A stretch of DNA of 64,000 nt from Allokutzneria multivorans. GTDB lineage: Bacteria > Actinomycetota > Actinomycetes > Mycobacteriales > Pseudonocardiaceae. Below are positions 39,941 to 48,736 of the stretch, piece by piece. The stretch is from assembly GCF_039537405.1 (NCBI RefSeq), contig NZ_BAABAL010000017.1, positions 496,001-560,000 on the forward strand. The letters are read 5' to 3'. How positions within the stretch are numbered: position 1 is the stretch's first letter; the number at the start of each line of letters is the position of its first letter. The position numbers were made by a program, and so were the translations under genes. The notes under the pieces are model-generated. The model was not told where the DNA came from, did no database searches, and saw only the letters and a program-made list of their open reading frames with translations.

Positions 39941-40334
39941 CCGCGGCCCCCTCCAAGTTGTCCAGCACACGATGAGTGGGGCCTGGCGCGCGGCACGTGG
40001 CGTGCGGTGCTGGTACAGCCACAACGTGACCACGCCGGGTCGGCAGGAGCACGCACCGTGGGGGGCGTGGGGGGCTCGGCCCCCCAACGTGGTGAGGAGA
40101 CGGGGAAGCTCGCGCAGCGAGCGAACACGGAAACGGTCGGGCGTAGGTCGCCTCTCGGCGAATGGCCTGGCGTGGCTCCTGCGTGACCGGTATTCCACGT
40201 CGGCCGAAGGGATGAGGCCCGGGGGACACGTACGCACCGACCGCTTCCGGCTTCGATGGTGCCATGACTGGTGTTTCCGTGTCTTCACACCGTTCTTCCG
40301 GCCTGGCGGGGCAGAAGGGTGATACCGGCGGGTA
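39941..40334. other. gene-free stretch with a G/C hairpin
   Basis: No convincing gene. GGGGGGC and GCCCCCC (40069-40085, 3-nt loop) form a perfect short hairpin, and GCTCGC/GCGAGC lies just after it near 40108. Short frames exist but have no ribosome site or recognisable product. Confidence 0.45.
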
Positions 40335-40497
40335 GGGCGTGTTTCACAGGTCCGTGTTCGCGATAGCCGGGCCGGGCCCGCCCCTGGCCGCGCCGCCGGG
40401 AAGCCCACGTACAACACCGGTACGCGGACTTCCCGCCGTCTAGCCAGGAACGACCTCGATCCCGGCTCTCATCGAACGAGACCTAGGAAACACGCCC
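40335..40497. mobile_element. MITE-like element, 163 bp
   Basis: The ends GGGCGTGTTTCACAGGTC (40335-40352) and the complement GGGCGTGTTTCCTAGGTC (40480-40497) match at 16 of 18 positions, and both sides are flanked by TA (40333-40334 and 40498-40499), a probable target duplication. An internal dyad with arms GGGAAG...CGTAC and GTACG...CTTCCC lies near 40410-40450. No coding capacity. IS elements of actinomycetes have similar GGGCGTGT ends. Confidence 0.7.
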
Positions 40498-40601
40498 TAG
40501 TCCCGGTGTTCGCCTGTGCCCGGCCGGGTTCTCCGGGTTGCCCGGCTCCGTGGCCGCCACCACGATCAAGTCACGGGTGGGGCCGAGCGGGGGAGATTCG
40601 G

Positions 40602-41333
40602 GTGGCGGCGAGGGTTCGGGACCTGACCGAGGTGTGGACGGCGTTGGTCGCCCGGCCGAGGGCGCAGCTGCTGGTGGCCGTCCCGCTGTCGCTGTGGGTG
40701 TTGGCCTGGGTGTGCGGGCAGTTCGTGGAGGGTGGGGCGCAGTGGTCTCCGCTGGACGTCGTGCGTTCGGTGACCGGGCGGTTCGGTTCGCCGGACCCGG
40801 ACTGGCTCGCGGCGGTGTCGGCGTGGCTGCGTGATCCGGTGCACCGTGGACTGCTCGGCTGGTTCGCCGTGGCGGCGGGGTTGCTCTGGGCGGCGACGAG
40901 CGCGCGGGCGCAGGCTCCGGCGCTGCTCGGGTGGTTCGTGCTGATGGTGGCCGGTGAGGGCCTCGGCTACAGCCCGGCGTTCGGGCGGGCGGCGGTCGCG
41001 TTCCTCGGGTTCGTCACCCTGCTGGCCGTGCTCTCGACACCCAATCGTGGCCGGATGATCGTTCGGCGGGTCAGGTTGTTGCCCAAGGACGTGCTGCGGG
41101 CGGGCGTTCTCGCCGCGGTGCTCTCGCTGCTGGTGCCCCTGCTGGCGCCGGGCCTGGCGCTGGCCCGGCTGCTGCGGCCGTACCTGACCAGGCCCGCCCG
41201 GCCGGATCCGAGCCGGGTGGGTGTCGCCGTACCGGGTGCCATCCCGCCTCCCCGGATCGAGGGACGAGGACCTGAAACAACGGTCACGTCTCCGCCACAT
41301 CACGGTCGTGGACGTGCTCCGATGTCCGAGTGA
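40602..41333 (+). CDS. polytopic membrane protein of unknown function
   Basis: 243 residues from GTG 40602 with GGGGGAG upstream. About five hydrophobic segments (LLVAVPLSLWVLAWVCGQF, GLLGWFAVAAGLLWAA, ALLGWFVLMVAGEGLG, AVAFLGFVTLLAVL, LAAVLSLLVPLLAPGLALA) and a proline-rich C-terminal tail. No family recognised. It stands directly before the polysaccharide cluster, but a 330-bp leader separates them, so membership is uncertain. Confidence 0.65.
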   Translation: MAARVRDLTEVWTALVARPRAQLLVAVPLSLWVLAWVCGQFVEGGAQWSPLDVVRSVTGRFGSPDPDWLAAVSAWLRDPVHRGLLGWFAVAAGLLWAATSARAQAPALLGWFVLMVAGEGLGYSPAFGRAAVAFLGFVTLLAVLSTPNRGRMIVRRVRLLPKDVLRAGVLAAVLSLLVPLLAPGLALARLLRPYLTRPARPDPSRVGVAVPGAIPPPRIEGRGPETTVTSPPHHGRGRAPMSE

Positions 41334-41662
41334 CAACGATCATGGCACGTAACCATCCCGGTGGACTTGGTCACGATGCGTCTACCAGCAATAATGGTCA
41401 ACCGTCACGCTAAGTCCGTCCGGCTTCCCCCGAACGGACGATGGCAGATGCTTTCTTGAATTGATTACGTTTGCTCGGCGACGGGGTGTAATTGATGCCC
41501 GGCGCGATGCTGGTGTGGGTGGAAAGTCGAAGCGGGGTCGACTTGCCGGTAATTTCCCAACGGCGTTGTGCTGTGTACTTTTAAGGTTCCTCACCAGGGA
41601 TTATTAGAAGAGTTACACCTCAAGCACCCCAAGTGTGTGGCGTGGACCACTGAGGTGAAAAA
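41334..41662 (+). promoter_or_regulatory. long AT-enriched leader before the polysaccharide cluster
   Basis: 330 bp with no gene and clearly more A/T than the surroundings, especially 41440-41640. An inverted repeat GTCCGTCCGG (41414-41423) and CCGAACGGAC (41430-41439) has one mismatch and may end transcription of the gene before it. The promoter of the large downstream operon must be here, but no convincing -35/-10 pair was found. GAGGTGA precedes the GTG at 41663. Confidence 0.5.
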
Positions 41663-43150
41663 GTGACATCCGTTCTGCCTGGGACGTCAAAATCGAATAC
41701 ATCGTTTCATGACAACCCCGCGTTACAACTTCCGAAAAATACGCTCGGTTGGGAACAGCGCTACCAACGGTCGGTGATCGTCAGCGACTTCTGCTCGATC
41801 GTGGCCGTGAACACTCTTGTGGCCGTGGGGACGGTCATGAGCGGTAGCGCCGCGTACTCACCGCGCTGGGCCGCGTCACTCGCCGGGGGAGCCGGAGTGG
41901 TCGCGGTCGTCATGCTGTCGCTGTCCAGGGCGTGGGACGTCCGGGTGCTGGGACAGGGACCGGAGGAGTTCCGCAGGGTCGGCAGGGCCGCCGTGATCGC
42001 GATGCTCGCGCTCTCCGTCGTGGCGCTCGCGCTGCGGCTGGACGACCTGCGGCCGTGGGTCTTCGTCGGCATGCCCGCGCTCGCGGTGACCGCCGTGAGC
42101 CAGCGCTTCCTGCTGCGGAAGGTGCTGCACGCGCGGCGCAGGGACGGCAGCTGCCTGCTCCCGGTGCTCGCGGCGGGGACCGTGGAGGCCGTGCAGGACC
42201 TGATCCGGCGGACCAGGGCCGACTCGCACCTGGGCTGGCGCGTCGAGGCGGTGTGCACTCCGACCGGACTGGGCGTCGGCCGCGTCGCCGAGATCGACGG
42301 CGTCCCGGTGGTGGGCAACCTGGACGAGTTGGTCGAGCGCACGCGTCTGGGCGGCTACCGGGTGGTGGCGGTCGCGCCCGCTCCCGAGTGGACCCCCGAC
42401 CGGGTGCAGCGGCTGGCCTGGGACCTGGAGGGCGGCACCGCCGAGCTGGTGGTCACGCCCGCGCTCATGGAGGTCGCGGGCCCGAGGCTGCACGTCGCGC
42501 CGGTGTTCGGCCTGACGATGCTCTGGGTCAGCGCGCCCACCTTCAGCGGGATCCCGCGCCTGTTCAAGGCGGTGATGGACCGGGTGGGAGCGCTGGTGCT
42601 GACGCTGCTGGCCGCTCCGGTGCTGCTGCTGATCGCGGCGGCGATCAAGCTCGACGACGGCGGCCCGGTGTTCTACCGGCAGAGCCGGGTCGGCCGGGGC
42701 GGCACGGCCTTCCCGATGCTGAAGTTCCGCTCGATGGTGGTCGACGCGCACGCCATGCGGCCCACCCTGGCCTCGGCGAACCAGGGCTCCGGCCCGCTGT
42801 TCAAGATGCGCCGTGACCCCAGGGTGACCCGGGTCGGGGCGGTGCTGCGCCGCTACTCCCTCGACGAGCTGCCCCAGGTGCTCAACGTGCTGTTCGGCTC
42901 GATGTCGATGGTCGGGCCGAGGCCGCCGCTGGCGGAGGAGGTCGCCAGCTACGGGCAGGACGCGCGGCGCAAGCTGTTGGTGAAGCCGGGGATGACGGGG
43001 CTGTGGCAGGTCAGCGGCCGCAGCGACCTCTCCTGGGAGGAATCGGTCCGGATCGACCTGCGCTACGTGGAGAGCTGGTCGTTGTCCATGGACCTGGTGA
43101 TCTTGTGGAAAACGGTGTCGGCGGTCGTCGGCGGCAAGGGAGCGTACTGA
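41663..43150 (+). CDS. polyprenyl phosphoglycosyltransferase (WbaP/CpsE type)
   Basis: 495 residues. Four hydrophobic segments in the N-terminal 140 residues, a CoA-binding-like Rossmann middle, then a membrane-entry helix (VGALVLTLLAAPVLLLIAAAIK) and the bacterial sugar transferase domain: KLDDGGPVFYRQSRVGRGG, FPMLKFRSMVVDA, YSLDELPQVLNVL, MSMVGPRPPL, KPGMTGLWQVSGR. It would transfer a sugar 1-phosphate to undecaprenyl phosphate, starting repeat-unit synthesis on the inner membrane face. First gene of the cluster. Confidence 0.93.
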   Translation: MTSVLPGTSKSNTSFHDNPALQLPKNTLGWEQRYQRSVIVSDFCSIVAVNTLVAVGTVMSGSAAYSPRWAASLAGGAGVVAVVMLSLSRAWDVRVLGQGPEEFRRVGRAAVIAMLALSVVALALRLDDLRPWVFVGMPALAVTAVSQRFLLRKVLHARRRDGSCLLPVLAAGTVEAVQDLIRRTRADSHLGWRVEAVCTPTGLGVGRVAEIDGVPVVGNLDELVERTRLGGYRVVAVAPAPEWTPDRVQRLAWDLEGGTAELVVTPALMEVAGPRLHVAPVFGLTMLWVSAPTFSGIPRLFKAVMDRVGALVLTLLAAPVLLLIAAAIKLDDGGPVFYRQSRVGRGGTAFPMLKFRSMVVDAHAMRPTLASANQGSGPLFKMRRDPRVTRVGAVLRRYSLDELPQVLNVLFGSMSMVGPRPPLAEEVASYGQDARRKLLVKPGMTGLWQVSGRSDLSWEESVRIDLRYVESWSLSMDLVILWKTVSAVVGGKGAY

Positions 43151-43152
43151 GC

Positions 43153-44442
43153 ATGAGCACGACAAGCCTGACCGGCGCTGTCGACCGGGTGAGTCCGGTC
43201 AGTGGCGGCCTGTCGTGCCGCCTGTGCGGCGCGCGGGAGCTGCACAGCGTGCTCGACCTGGGCGCGAGCCCGCCGTGCGAGCTGTTCCTCACCGAGGCGC
43301 AGCTCGACGAGCCGGAGCCGACCTACCCGCTGCACCTGCGGGTGTGCGCGCAGTGCCTGCTCGCGCAGCTGCCTCCGCTGATCAAGCCGGAGGAGACCTT
43401 CACCGAGTACGCCTACTTCTCCTCCTTCTCCACCTCGTGGGTGGAGCACGCGCGCCGGTTCGTCGAGACCGCGACGCGGCGGATCGGGCTCGGCCCGGAC
43501 TCCTTCGTGGTGGAGGTGGCCAGCAACGACGGCTACCTGTTGCAGCACGTGGTCGCGGCGGGCATCCGCTGCCTGGGCATCGAGCCGTCGGTCAACGTCG
43601 GCGACGCCGCGCGGGAGAAGGGCGTCCCGACCGTCACGGAGTTCCTCGCGCCGGACAGCGCCGGCCGCGTCCGCGCGCAGCACGGTGCCGCGAACCTGGT
43701 GGTGGCGAACAACGTCTACGCGCACATCCCGGACGTGCTGGGCTTCACGCAGGGGCTGCGCGAGCTGGTCGCCGACGACGGCTGGGTGTCGATCGAGGTG
43801 CAGCACCTGCTGACGCTGATCAAGCACACCCAGTACGACACGATCTACCACGAGCACTTCCAGTACTACACCGTCGCTTCCGCGCAGCGGGCGCTCGCGG
43901 CGGGCGGTCTCGAACTGATCGACGTGGAGCTGGTCCCCACGCACGGCGGCTCGATCCGCTTGTGGGCCAGGCCTTTCGGCACGGGCTCGACGCCGACCGC
44001 CGCCGTCGCGGAGGTGCTGGCGGAGGAGCGCGCGGCCGGACTGCACGACGTCGGCGGCTACGGGCAGTTCAGCCAAGCCGTGCAGCGCTCGCGGTGGGAG
44101 CTGATGGGCTTCCTCATCGAGGCGGCCGAGCAGGGCCAGACCGTGGTGGGCTACGGCGCGCCGGGCAAGGGCAACACGCTGCTGAACTACTGCGGCGTCC
44201 GCCCCGACCTGCTGCGCTACACCGTGGACCGCAACCCCTACAAGCACGGCAGGTACACGCCGGGCACCAGGATCCCGATCCTGCCGGTGGAGCAGATCGC
44301 CGAGGACCGGCCCGATTACGTGCTTGTCCTGCCGTGGAACCTGCGCGAGGAACTGACCGCGCAGCTGAGCTACGTGGGCGAATGGGGCGGACGGCTCGTC
44401 TTCCCCGTCCCGACTCTGGAGATCGTCGAGGTAGGCCGATGA
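43153..44442 (+). CDS. class I SAM-dependent sugar C-methyltransferase
   Basis: 429 residues. Zinc-binding N-terminus with CRLCGA (about residue 18) and CAQC (about 58). The SAM-binding domain has VVEVASNDGYLLQHVVAAG and CLGIEPSVNVGDAA. A C-terminal region contains VVGYGAPGKGNTLLNYCG and TVDRNPYKHGRYTPG, matching the C-methyltransferase family of TylC3/NovU-type NDP-hexose 3-C-methyltransferases. The HEHFQYYT segment is the expected catalytic region. It would install a branching methyl group on a keto-sugar nucleotide. ATG 43153, three bases after the previous stop. Confidence 0.9.
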   Translation: MSTTSLTGAVDRVSPVSGGLSCRLCGARELHSVLDLGASPPCELFLTEAQLDEPEPTYPLHLRVCAQCLLAQLPPLIKPEETFTEYAYFSSFSTSWVEHARRFVETATRRIGLGPDSFVVEVASNDGYLLQHVVAAGIRCLGIEPSVNVGDAAREKGVPTVTEFLAPDSAGRVRAQHGAANLVVANNVYAHIPDVLGFTQGLRELVADDGWVSIEVQHLLTLIKHTQYDTIYHEHFQYYTVASAQRALAAGGLELIDVELVPTHGGSIRLWARPFGTGSTPTAAVAEVLAEERAAGLHDVGGYGQFSQAVQRSRWELMGFLIEAAEQGQTVVGYGAPGKGNTLLNYCGVRPDLLRYTVDRNPYKHGRYTPGTRIPILPVEQIAEDRPDYVLVLPWNLREELTAQLSYVGEWGGRLVFPVPTLEIVEVGR

Positions 44443-45245
44443 AGGTCGTGCTGTTCTGCGGCGGGTACGGGATGCGGATGCGCACGGGCTCCGCCGACGA
44501 CCTGCCCAAGCCGATGCACCCGGTGGGCCCGCGCCCGCTGCTGTGGCACGTGATGCGCTACTACGCGCACTTCGGCCACACGGACTTCGTGCTGTGCCTG
44601 GGTTACGGCGCGCAGTACATCAAGGACTACTTCCTCAGCTACTCCGAGGCGGCGTCCAACGACTTCGTGCTCCGAGAGGGCAAGGTCGAGCTGCTGTCCT
44701 CCGACATCAGCGACTGGACGATCACCTTCGTCAACACCGGGCAGGACTCGCCGATCGGTGAGCGGCTGCGCCGGGTGCGCCACCTCGTGCAGGACGAGGA
44801 GATGTTCCTGGCCAACTACGCCGACGTGCTCACCGACGCGCCGCTGGACGACATGGTGGCGCGCGTGCGCGAGACCGGCGCGGCGGCCTCGATGATGGTC
44901 GTGCCGCCGCAGCAGTCCTTCCACTGCGTCGAGGTGGGCGAGGAGGGCAAGGTCTCCGGCATCACCGCGGTGAGCAGCCTGCCGCTGTGGGAGAACGGTG
45001 GCTACTTCGTGCTGCGCCCCGAGGTCTTCGACCACCTGCCGCGCAACGGCGACCTGGTCGAGGACGGCTGTGGCGCGCTGGCGGAGCAGGGCAAGCTGAT
45101 CGCCTACCAGTACAAGGGTTTCTGGCAGCCCGCCGACACCGTGAAGGAGCGCGCGGCACTGGAGCGCGGCTACGCCTCGGGTGATCGTCCGTGGATGCTG
45201 TGGGACCGTGACGAGCACGTCGAAGCCCTGGACGGGGTGCGCTGA
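44439..45245 (+). CDS. sugar-phosphate nucleotidyltransferase (glucose-1-phosphate cytidylyltransferase-like)
   Basis: 268 residues. FCGGYGMRMR is the nucleotide-binding loop, KPMHPVGPRPLLWHVMRYY and DFVLCLGYGAQYIKDYF resemble RfbF cytidylyltransferases, whose signature is KPKPM-x-IG-x-PILWH. The ANYADVLTD segment carries the metal-binding Asp. It would form an NDP- (probably CDP-) hexose. No CDP-glucose 4,6-dehydratase is present in the cluster, so the next step enzyme is missing or located elsewhere. ATG 44439 overlaps the previous stop. Confidence 0.85.
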   Translation: MKVVLFCGGYGMRMRTGSADDLPKPMHPVGPRPLLWHVMRYYAHFGHTDFVLCLGYGAQYIKDYFLSYSEAASNDFVLREGKVELLSSDISDWTITFVNTGQDSPIGERLRRVRHLVQDEEMFLANYADVLTDAPLDDMVARVRETGAAASMMVVPPQQSFHCVEVGEEGKVSGITAVSSLPLWENGGYFVLRPEVFDHLPRNGDLVEDGCGALAEQGKLIAYQYKGFWQPADTVKERAALERGYASGDRPWMLWDRDEHVEALDGVR

Positions 45246-45896
45246 GTGATTTCCCTTGTGCCGGAACGGTTCGGCAGCGTGGTCGTGCTCGGCGCGCACT
45301 GCGACGACATCGCGATCGGCGCGGGTGGCACGTTGCTGGCCGCCTGCGCCGCGTCGCCGGGACTGCGCGTCACCGCGCTCGTGCTGAGCGGCAGCGGGAC
45401 CAAACGGGAAGAGGAGGAGCGTGCCGCACTGGAGGCCTTCTGCCCGGGGGCGAACCTGGACGTCGAAGTGCTCGACCTGCCCGACGGACGGATGCCCGCC
45501 CACTGGGACCGGGCGAAGCAGGCCCTGGAATCCTTGGCGCGCAAGGTGTCCCCGGACGTCGTGATCGGCCCGGCCAAGCACGACGCGCACCAGGACCACC
45601 GGACGCTCGCCCAGCTGGTGACGACCGCGTTCCGCGATCAGCTCGTGCTCGGCTACGAGATCATCAAGTGGGACAGCGACCAGGTGCAGCCGGTCGCCTT
45701 CGTGCCGTTGGCCCCGAGCGTGGCGCTGCGCAAGGCGGAACTGCTGGACGCGCACTACCCGTCGCAGCGCGGACGGGACTGGTTCGACGCGGAGACCTTC
45801 CTCGGGCTGGCGCGGATGCGCGGTGTGCAGTGCCGCGCCCGCTACGCCGAGGCGTTCTTCGTTGACAAGGTTGTGCTCGGTTGGGGAGAGGGATGA
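45246..45896 (+). CDS. PIG-L family deacetylase
   Basis: 216 residues. LGAHCDDIAIGAGG carries the His-x-Asp-Asp zinc ligands, where most relatives read AHPDDE; HDAHQDHRTLA provides the third ligand and HDAH the catalytic region. It would remove an N-acetyl group from a sugar, for example a lipid-linked or nucleotide-linked HexNAc. GTG 45246 starts directly after the preceding stop and the ATGA at its end overlaps the epimerase start. Confidence 0.88.
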   Translation: MISLVPERFGSVVVLGAHCDDIAIGAGGTLLAACAASPGLRVTALVLSGSGTKREEEERAALEAFCPGANLDVEVLDLPDGRMPAHWDRAKQALESLARKVSPDVVIGPAKHDAHQDHRTLAQLVTTAFRDQLVLGYEIIKWDSDQVQPVAFVPLAPSVALRKAELLDAHYPSQRGRDWFDAETFLGLARMRGVQCRARYAEAFFVDKVVLGWGEG

Positions 45897-46936
45897 GTTC
45901 GATGCGTGTCCTGTTGACCGGACACCAGGGGTACCTGGGCAGTGTGATGGCGGTGCGCCTGGCGGAGGCCGGTCACGACGTCGTCGGGCTGGACTCGGGG
46001 CTGTTCGCCGACTGCGTGCTCGGGCCTTCGCCTGAGGACCCGCCGACGATCGCGGTGGACCTGCGCGATGTGACCGTGGAGCAGCTGGCGGGCTTCGACG
46101 CCGTCATCCACCTCGCGGCGCTGTCCAACGACCCCCTCGGTTCCCTCGCGCCGTCGCTGACCTATGACATCAACCACTTCGCCTCGACCAGGCTGGCCAA
46201 GCTCGCGCGCGAGGCCGGAGTGCGTCGTTTCCTCTACGCCTCAACGTGCTCGGTGTACGGCGCGGCGGGGGAGGAGCTGGTCGGCGAGGACGCTCCGCTG
46301 CGCCCGGTGACGCCCTACGCGGAGAGCAAGGTCCGGGTCGAGGACGACCTGGTGCAGCTCGCCGACGACGACTTCAGCCCGGTGTTCCTGCGCAACGCCA
46401 CGGCTTTCGGCTTCTCGCCGAGGCTGCGCGCGGACATCGTGCTGAACAACCTGGTCGGCCACGCGGTGCTCAGCGGCGAGGTGCGCGTGCTCTCCGACGG
46501 CACGCCGTGGCGCCCGCTGGTGCACGCCGCCGACATCGCCGACGCGTTCCTGGCGGCGCTCGTGGCTCCGCGCGAGTCCATCCACTGCCGCGCCTTCAAC
46601 GTCGGCATGGCGGAGAACAACCTGACCGTCGCGCAGATCGCCGAGGCCGTCGTGCAGGCGGTTCCGGGCTCCAAGCTCGTGATCACCGGCGAGGCGGGCG
46701 CCGATCCGCGCTCCTACCGGGTGGACTTCGCGCGCATCACCAAGCACCTGCCCGCGTTCGTTCCACAGTGGACGGTCGCGGCGGGCGCGGTGGAGCTGCA
46801 CACCGCCTACGTGGAGCACGGCCTGACCGAGCACGGCTTCACCAAGCGCTTCACCCGCCTGGCGAGGCTGGCCGACAGGCAGTCGGCGGGCAGCCTCGCC
46901 GACGACATGCGTCCGGCGGGTGCGCGCGTTCCGTGA
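45893..46936 (+). CDS. NAD-dependent epimerase/dehydratase
   Basis: 347-residue extended SDR: GHQGYLGS (Rossmann), HLAALSNDPLG, YASTCSVYG and the catalytic YAESK in RPVTPYAESKVRVEDDL. The C-terminal region binds the sugar (DGTPWRPLVHAADIADAF). The pattern resembles NDP-sugar 4-epimerases and 4-keto-reductases used in deoxysugar and capsule clusters. ATG 45893, overlapping the PIG-L stop. Probably acts on the sugar nucleotide that is C-methylated in this cluster. Confidence 0.9.
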   Translation: MSSMRVLLTGHQGYLGSVMAVRLAEAGHDVVGLDSGLFADCVLGPSPEDPPTIAVDLRDVTVEQLAGFDAVIHLAALSNDPLGSLAPSLTYDINHFASTRLAKLAREAGVRRFLYASTCSVYGAAGEELVGEDAPLRPVTPYAESKVRVEDDLVQLADDDFSPVFLRNATAFGFSPRLRADIVLNNLVGHAVLSGEVRVLSDGTPWRPLVHAADIADAFLAALVAPRESIHCRAFNVGMAENNLTVAQIAEAVVQAVPGSKLVITGEAGADPRSYRVDFARITKHLPAFVPQWTVAAGAVELHTAYVEHGLTEHGFTKRFTRLARLADRQSAGSLADDMRPAGARVP

Positions 46937-46941
46937 TCGGA

Positions 46942-47481
46942 CTACTCGCGTTGAGACGCCGCCCAGGTACCCGCGGCGGCGTCTCGCGCACTGATCAGCT
47001 CGACCTCGGCGGGCCAGGCGATGGCCAGCTCGGGGTCGTCGTAGCGCACGGCGACGTCCTCGGCCGGGTCGTGCGGCCTGTCGATGCGGTAGCAAACGTC
47101 TGCCCAGTCGCTGAGCACCTGGAACCCGTGCAACAGCCCCGGCGGCACGTAGAGGTGCCGGAAGCTGTCGTCGTCCAGCAGGAAGGCCTCGTGCTCGCCG
47201 AAGCTCGGCGAGCCGGGCCTGGCGTCGACGAGCACGTCGTGCACGGCTCCCCGTGCGCAGCGCACGAGCTTGGCCTCGCCGCGCCCGGAGCGCCCGTGCA
47301 TGCCGCGCAGCACGCCCTTGCGGGACCGCGACTGCGAGTCCTGCGTGAAGGCACCCGGGTCCAGCCCGTGCGCGCGGGCGATCTCGGTGTCGAAGGTCCG
47401 GGTGAACAGTCCTCGGTCGTCGTGGTGCGGGGTGGGCGTGAACACCAGCACCCCGGGCAGCGACGTCGTCTCAACCAGCAC
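46942..47481 (-). CDS. dTDP-4-dehydrorhamnose 3,5-epimerase family protein
   Basis: 179-residue cupin of the RmlC group: DDRGLFTRTF, VLRGMHGRSGRGEAKLVRC with the catalytic His in RGMH, and YVPPGLLHGFQVLSD. It epimerises C3 and C5 or only one of them in a 4-keto-6-deoxyhexose nucleotide. It is the only gene on the minus strand inside the biosynthetic part of the cluster and converges on the SDR gene with 5 bp between. The Gly after His (HGRSG) differs from the common RGLHFQ, so regiospecificity is uncertain. Confidence 0.9.
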   Translation of the reverse strand: MLVETTSLPGVLVFTPTPHHDDRGLFTRTFDTEIARAHGLDPGAFTQDSQSRSRKGVLRGMHGRSGRGEAKLVRCARGAVHDVLVDARPGSPSFGEHEAFLLDDDSFRHLYVPPGLLHGFQVLSDWADVCYRIDRPHDPAEDVAVRYDDPELAIAWPAEVELISARDAAAGTWAASQRE

Positions 47482-47597
47482 GCGGACATCTTCGCGCCTA
47501 CCGGTTTCGTTACGGCTTTCACCCGGTTCAGCAGCGGTGTAGCGAATCCGGGGACCCGCGCGATGGGGCCGATGGACGGCCTTGCGAGGGAGTGGTG

Positions 47598-48722
47598 ATG
47601 AGCGAACCTGTGTGCCGCGCGTGCGGGGGCCACAACGGGCAGATCGTGCTCGATCTCGGCCGCCAGCCGGCGTCGGACCACTTCCCGCGTCTGGTGGAGC
47701 CGGGGCCCGACGCCCGGCACCCGTTGCAGATGTGGCTGTGCGCCGACTGCGGTCTCGCGCAGCTGCTGACCGACCCGACGGTCCCGGAGGAGCCCAAGGG
47801 CGCCGAGCCCGCCGCGCTGGTCGCTCAGGCCCGCGACGCCGTGCACCGGGTGTCCAGGGCCGGTCTGCTGCCGAAGGGCGCCCGCGTCGCGGAGTACGGC
47901 AGCCCGCACGGCGGGAGCTGGCTGGGCATGCTGCGCACCAACGGCTTGCACCCGGTCCGCGAGGGCGACCAGGCCGAGGTCATCCTGGACTGCTTCGGGA
48001 TGATGCACTGCCCCGACCAGGCAGCCGCGCTCGCCGAACGCGCCGGGCGGCTCACCGAGGACGGCGTGCTGCTGATCCAGTACCACTCGCTGGCCACGAT
48101 CATCCGATGTGGACAGTGGAACGCGTTGCGGCACGGGCACTACGCGTACTACTCGACCACCGCGCTGATCACCATGCTCGCGGCTGCCGGACTGCGCCCG
48201 CGCACCGCGTGGACCTTCGACCTCTACGGCGGCACGGTGCTGCTGGCCGCCTCCAGGACGGGGGAGCCGGACGGCATCGTCCGCGCGCTGCTCGCCGAGG
48301 AGACGGCGATGCGGATCACCGAGCCGAACCGGCTGCGCGTGCTCCAGGACGAGGCCGCCGCGACGGCCGACGCGCTCCGGCGCTACCTCACCGAGCAGCG
48401 GCAGGCCGGGCGGCGGGTGTACGGCTACGGGGCCGCCTCGCGCGCGGTCGCGCTGCTGTGCCGGGCCGGGATCGACAGCGTGCTGCTGCCCGCCATCGCC
48501 GACGCCGCGCCCGCCAAGCAGAACCGGCGGATGCCCGGCAGCGGCATCCCGGTGATCTCGCCGGGCGAGCTGGTCTCCGCCGAGCCCGACGAGGTCCTGC
48601 TCTTCCTGCCCGACCTGGCCACCGAGGCCAGGACCGCGCTACCTCAGATCGAGGCGAACGGCGGGCGATGGGTGATCGCCGAACCGCGCCCCGACCCGCT
48701 CGCCCCGCTTTCCGTCGCCTGA
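47598..48722 (+). CDS. methyltransferase-like protein with degenerate SAM site
   Basis: 374 residues, a shorter paralogue of the C-methyltransferase at 43153. Zinc-knuckle cysteines CRACGG and CADC are kept; the C-terminal domain is recognisable (VYGYGAASRAVALLCRAG, AKQNRRMPGSGIPVIS). In the SAM domain the equivalent of VVEVASNDGYLLQ is VAEYGSPHGGSWLG and about 40 residues that follow it in the paralogue are missing before the DCFGMMHCPD segment. So the SAM pocket is altered or lost. It may be an inactive or re-purposed methyltransferase. GGGAG precedes ATG 47598. Confidence 0.75.
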   Translation: MSEPVCRACGGHNGQIVLDLGRQPASDHFPRLVEPGPDARHPLQMWLCADCGLAQLLTDPTVPEEPKGAEPAALVAQARDAVHRVSRAGLLPKGARVAEYGSPHGGSWLGMLRTNGLHPVREGDQAEVILDCFGMMHCPDQAAALAERAGRLTEDGVLLIQYHSLATIIRCGQWNALRHGHYAYYSTTALITMLAAAGLRPRTAWTFDLYGGTVLLAASRTGEPDGIVRALLAEETAMRITEPNRLRVLQDEAAATADALRRYLTEQRQAGRRVYGYGAASRAVALLCRAGIDSVLLPAIADAAPAKQNRRMPGSGIPVISPGELVSAEPDEVLLFLPDLATEARTALPQIEANGGRWVIAEPRPDPLAPLSVA

Positions 48723-48736
48723 GCCAGGGATAAGCC

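Noticed and set aside
40069..40085. GGGGGGC/GCCCCCC hairpin as a regulatory RNA
   Set aside because: A short perfect stem in very GC-rich DNA is weak evidence; no conserved RNA structure or adjacent gene supports it.
43153..48722. A deoxysugar natural-product cluster instead of a surface polymer locus
   Set aside because: The C-methyltransferase, RmlC-like and cytidylyltransferase genes fit both, but an initiating phosphoglycosyltransferase, flippase, Wzz- and Wzy-like proteins and no polyketide or peptide synthase genes favour a polymer.
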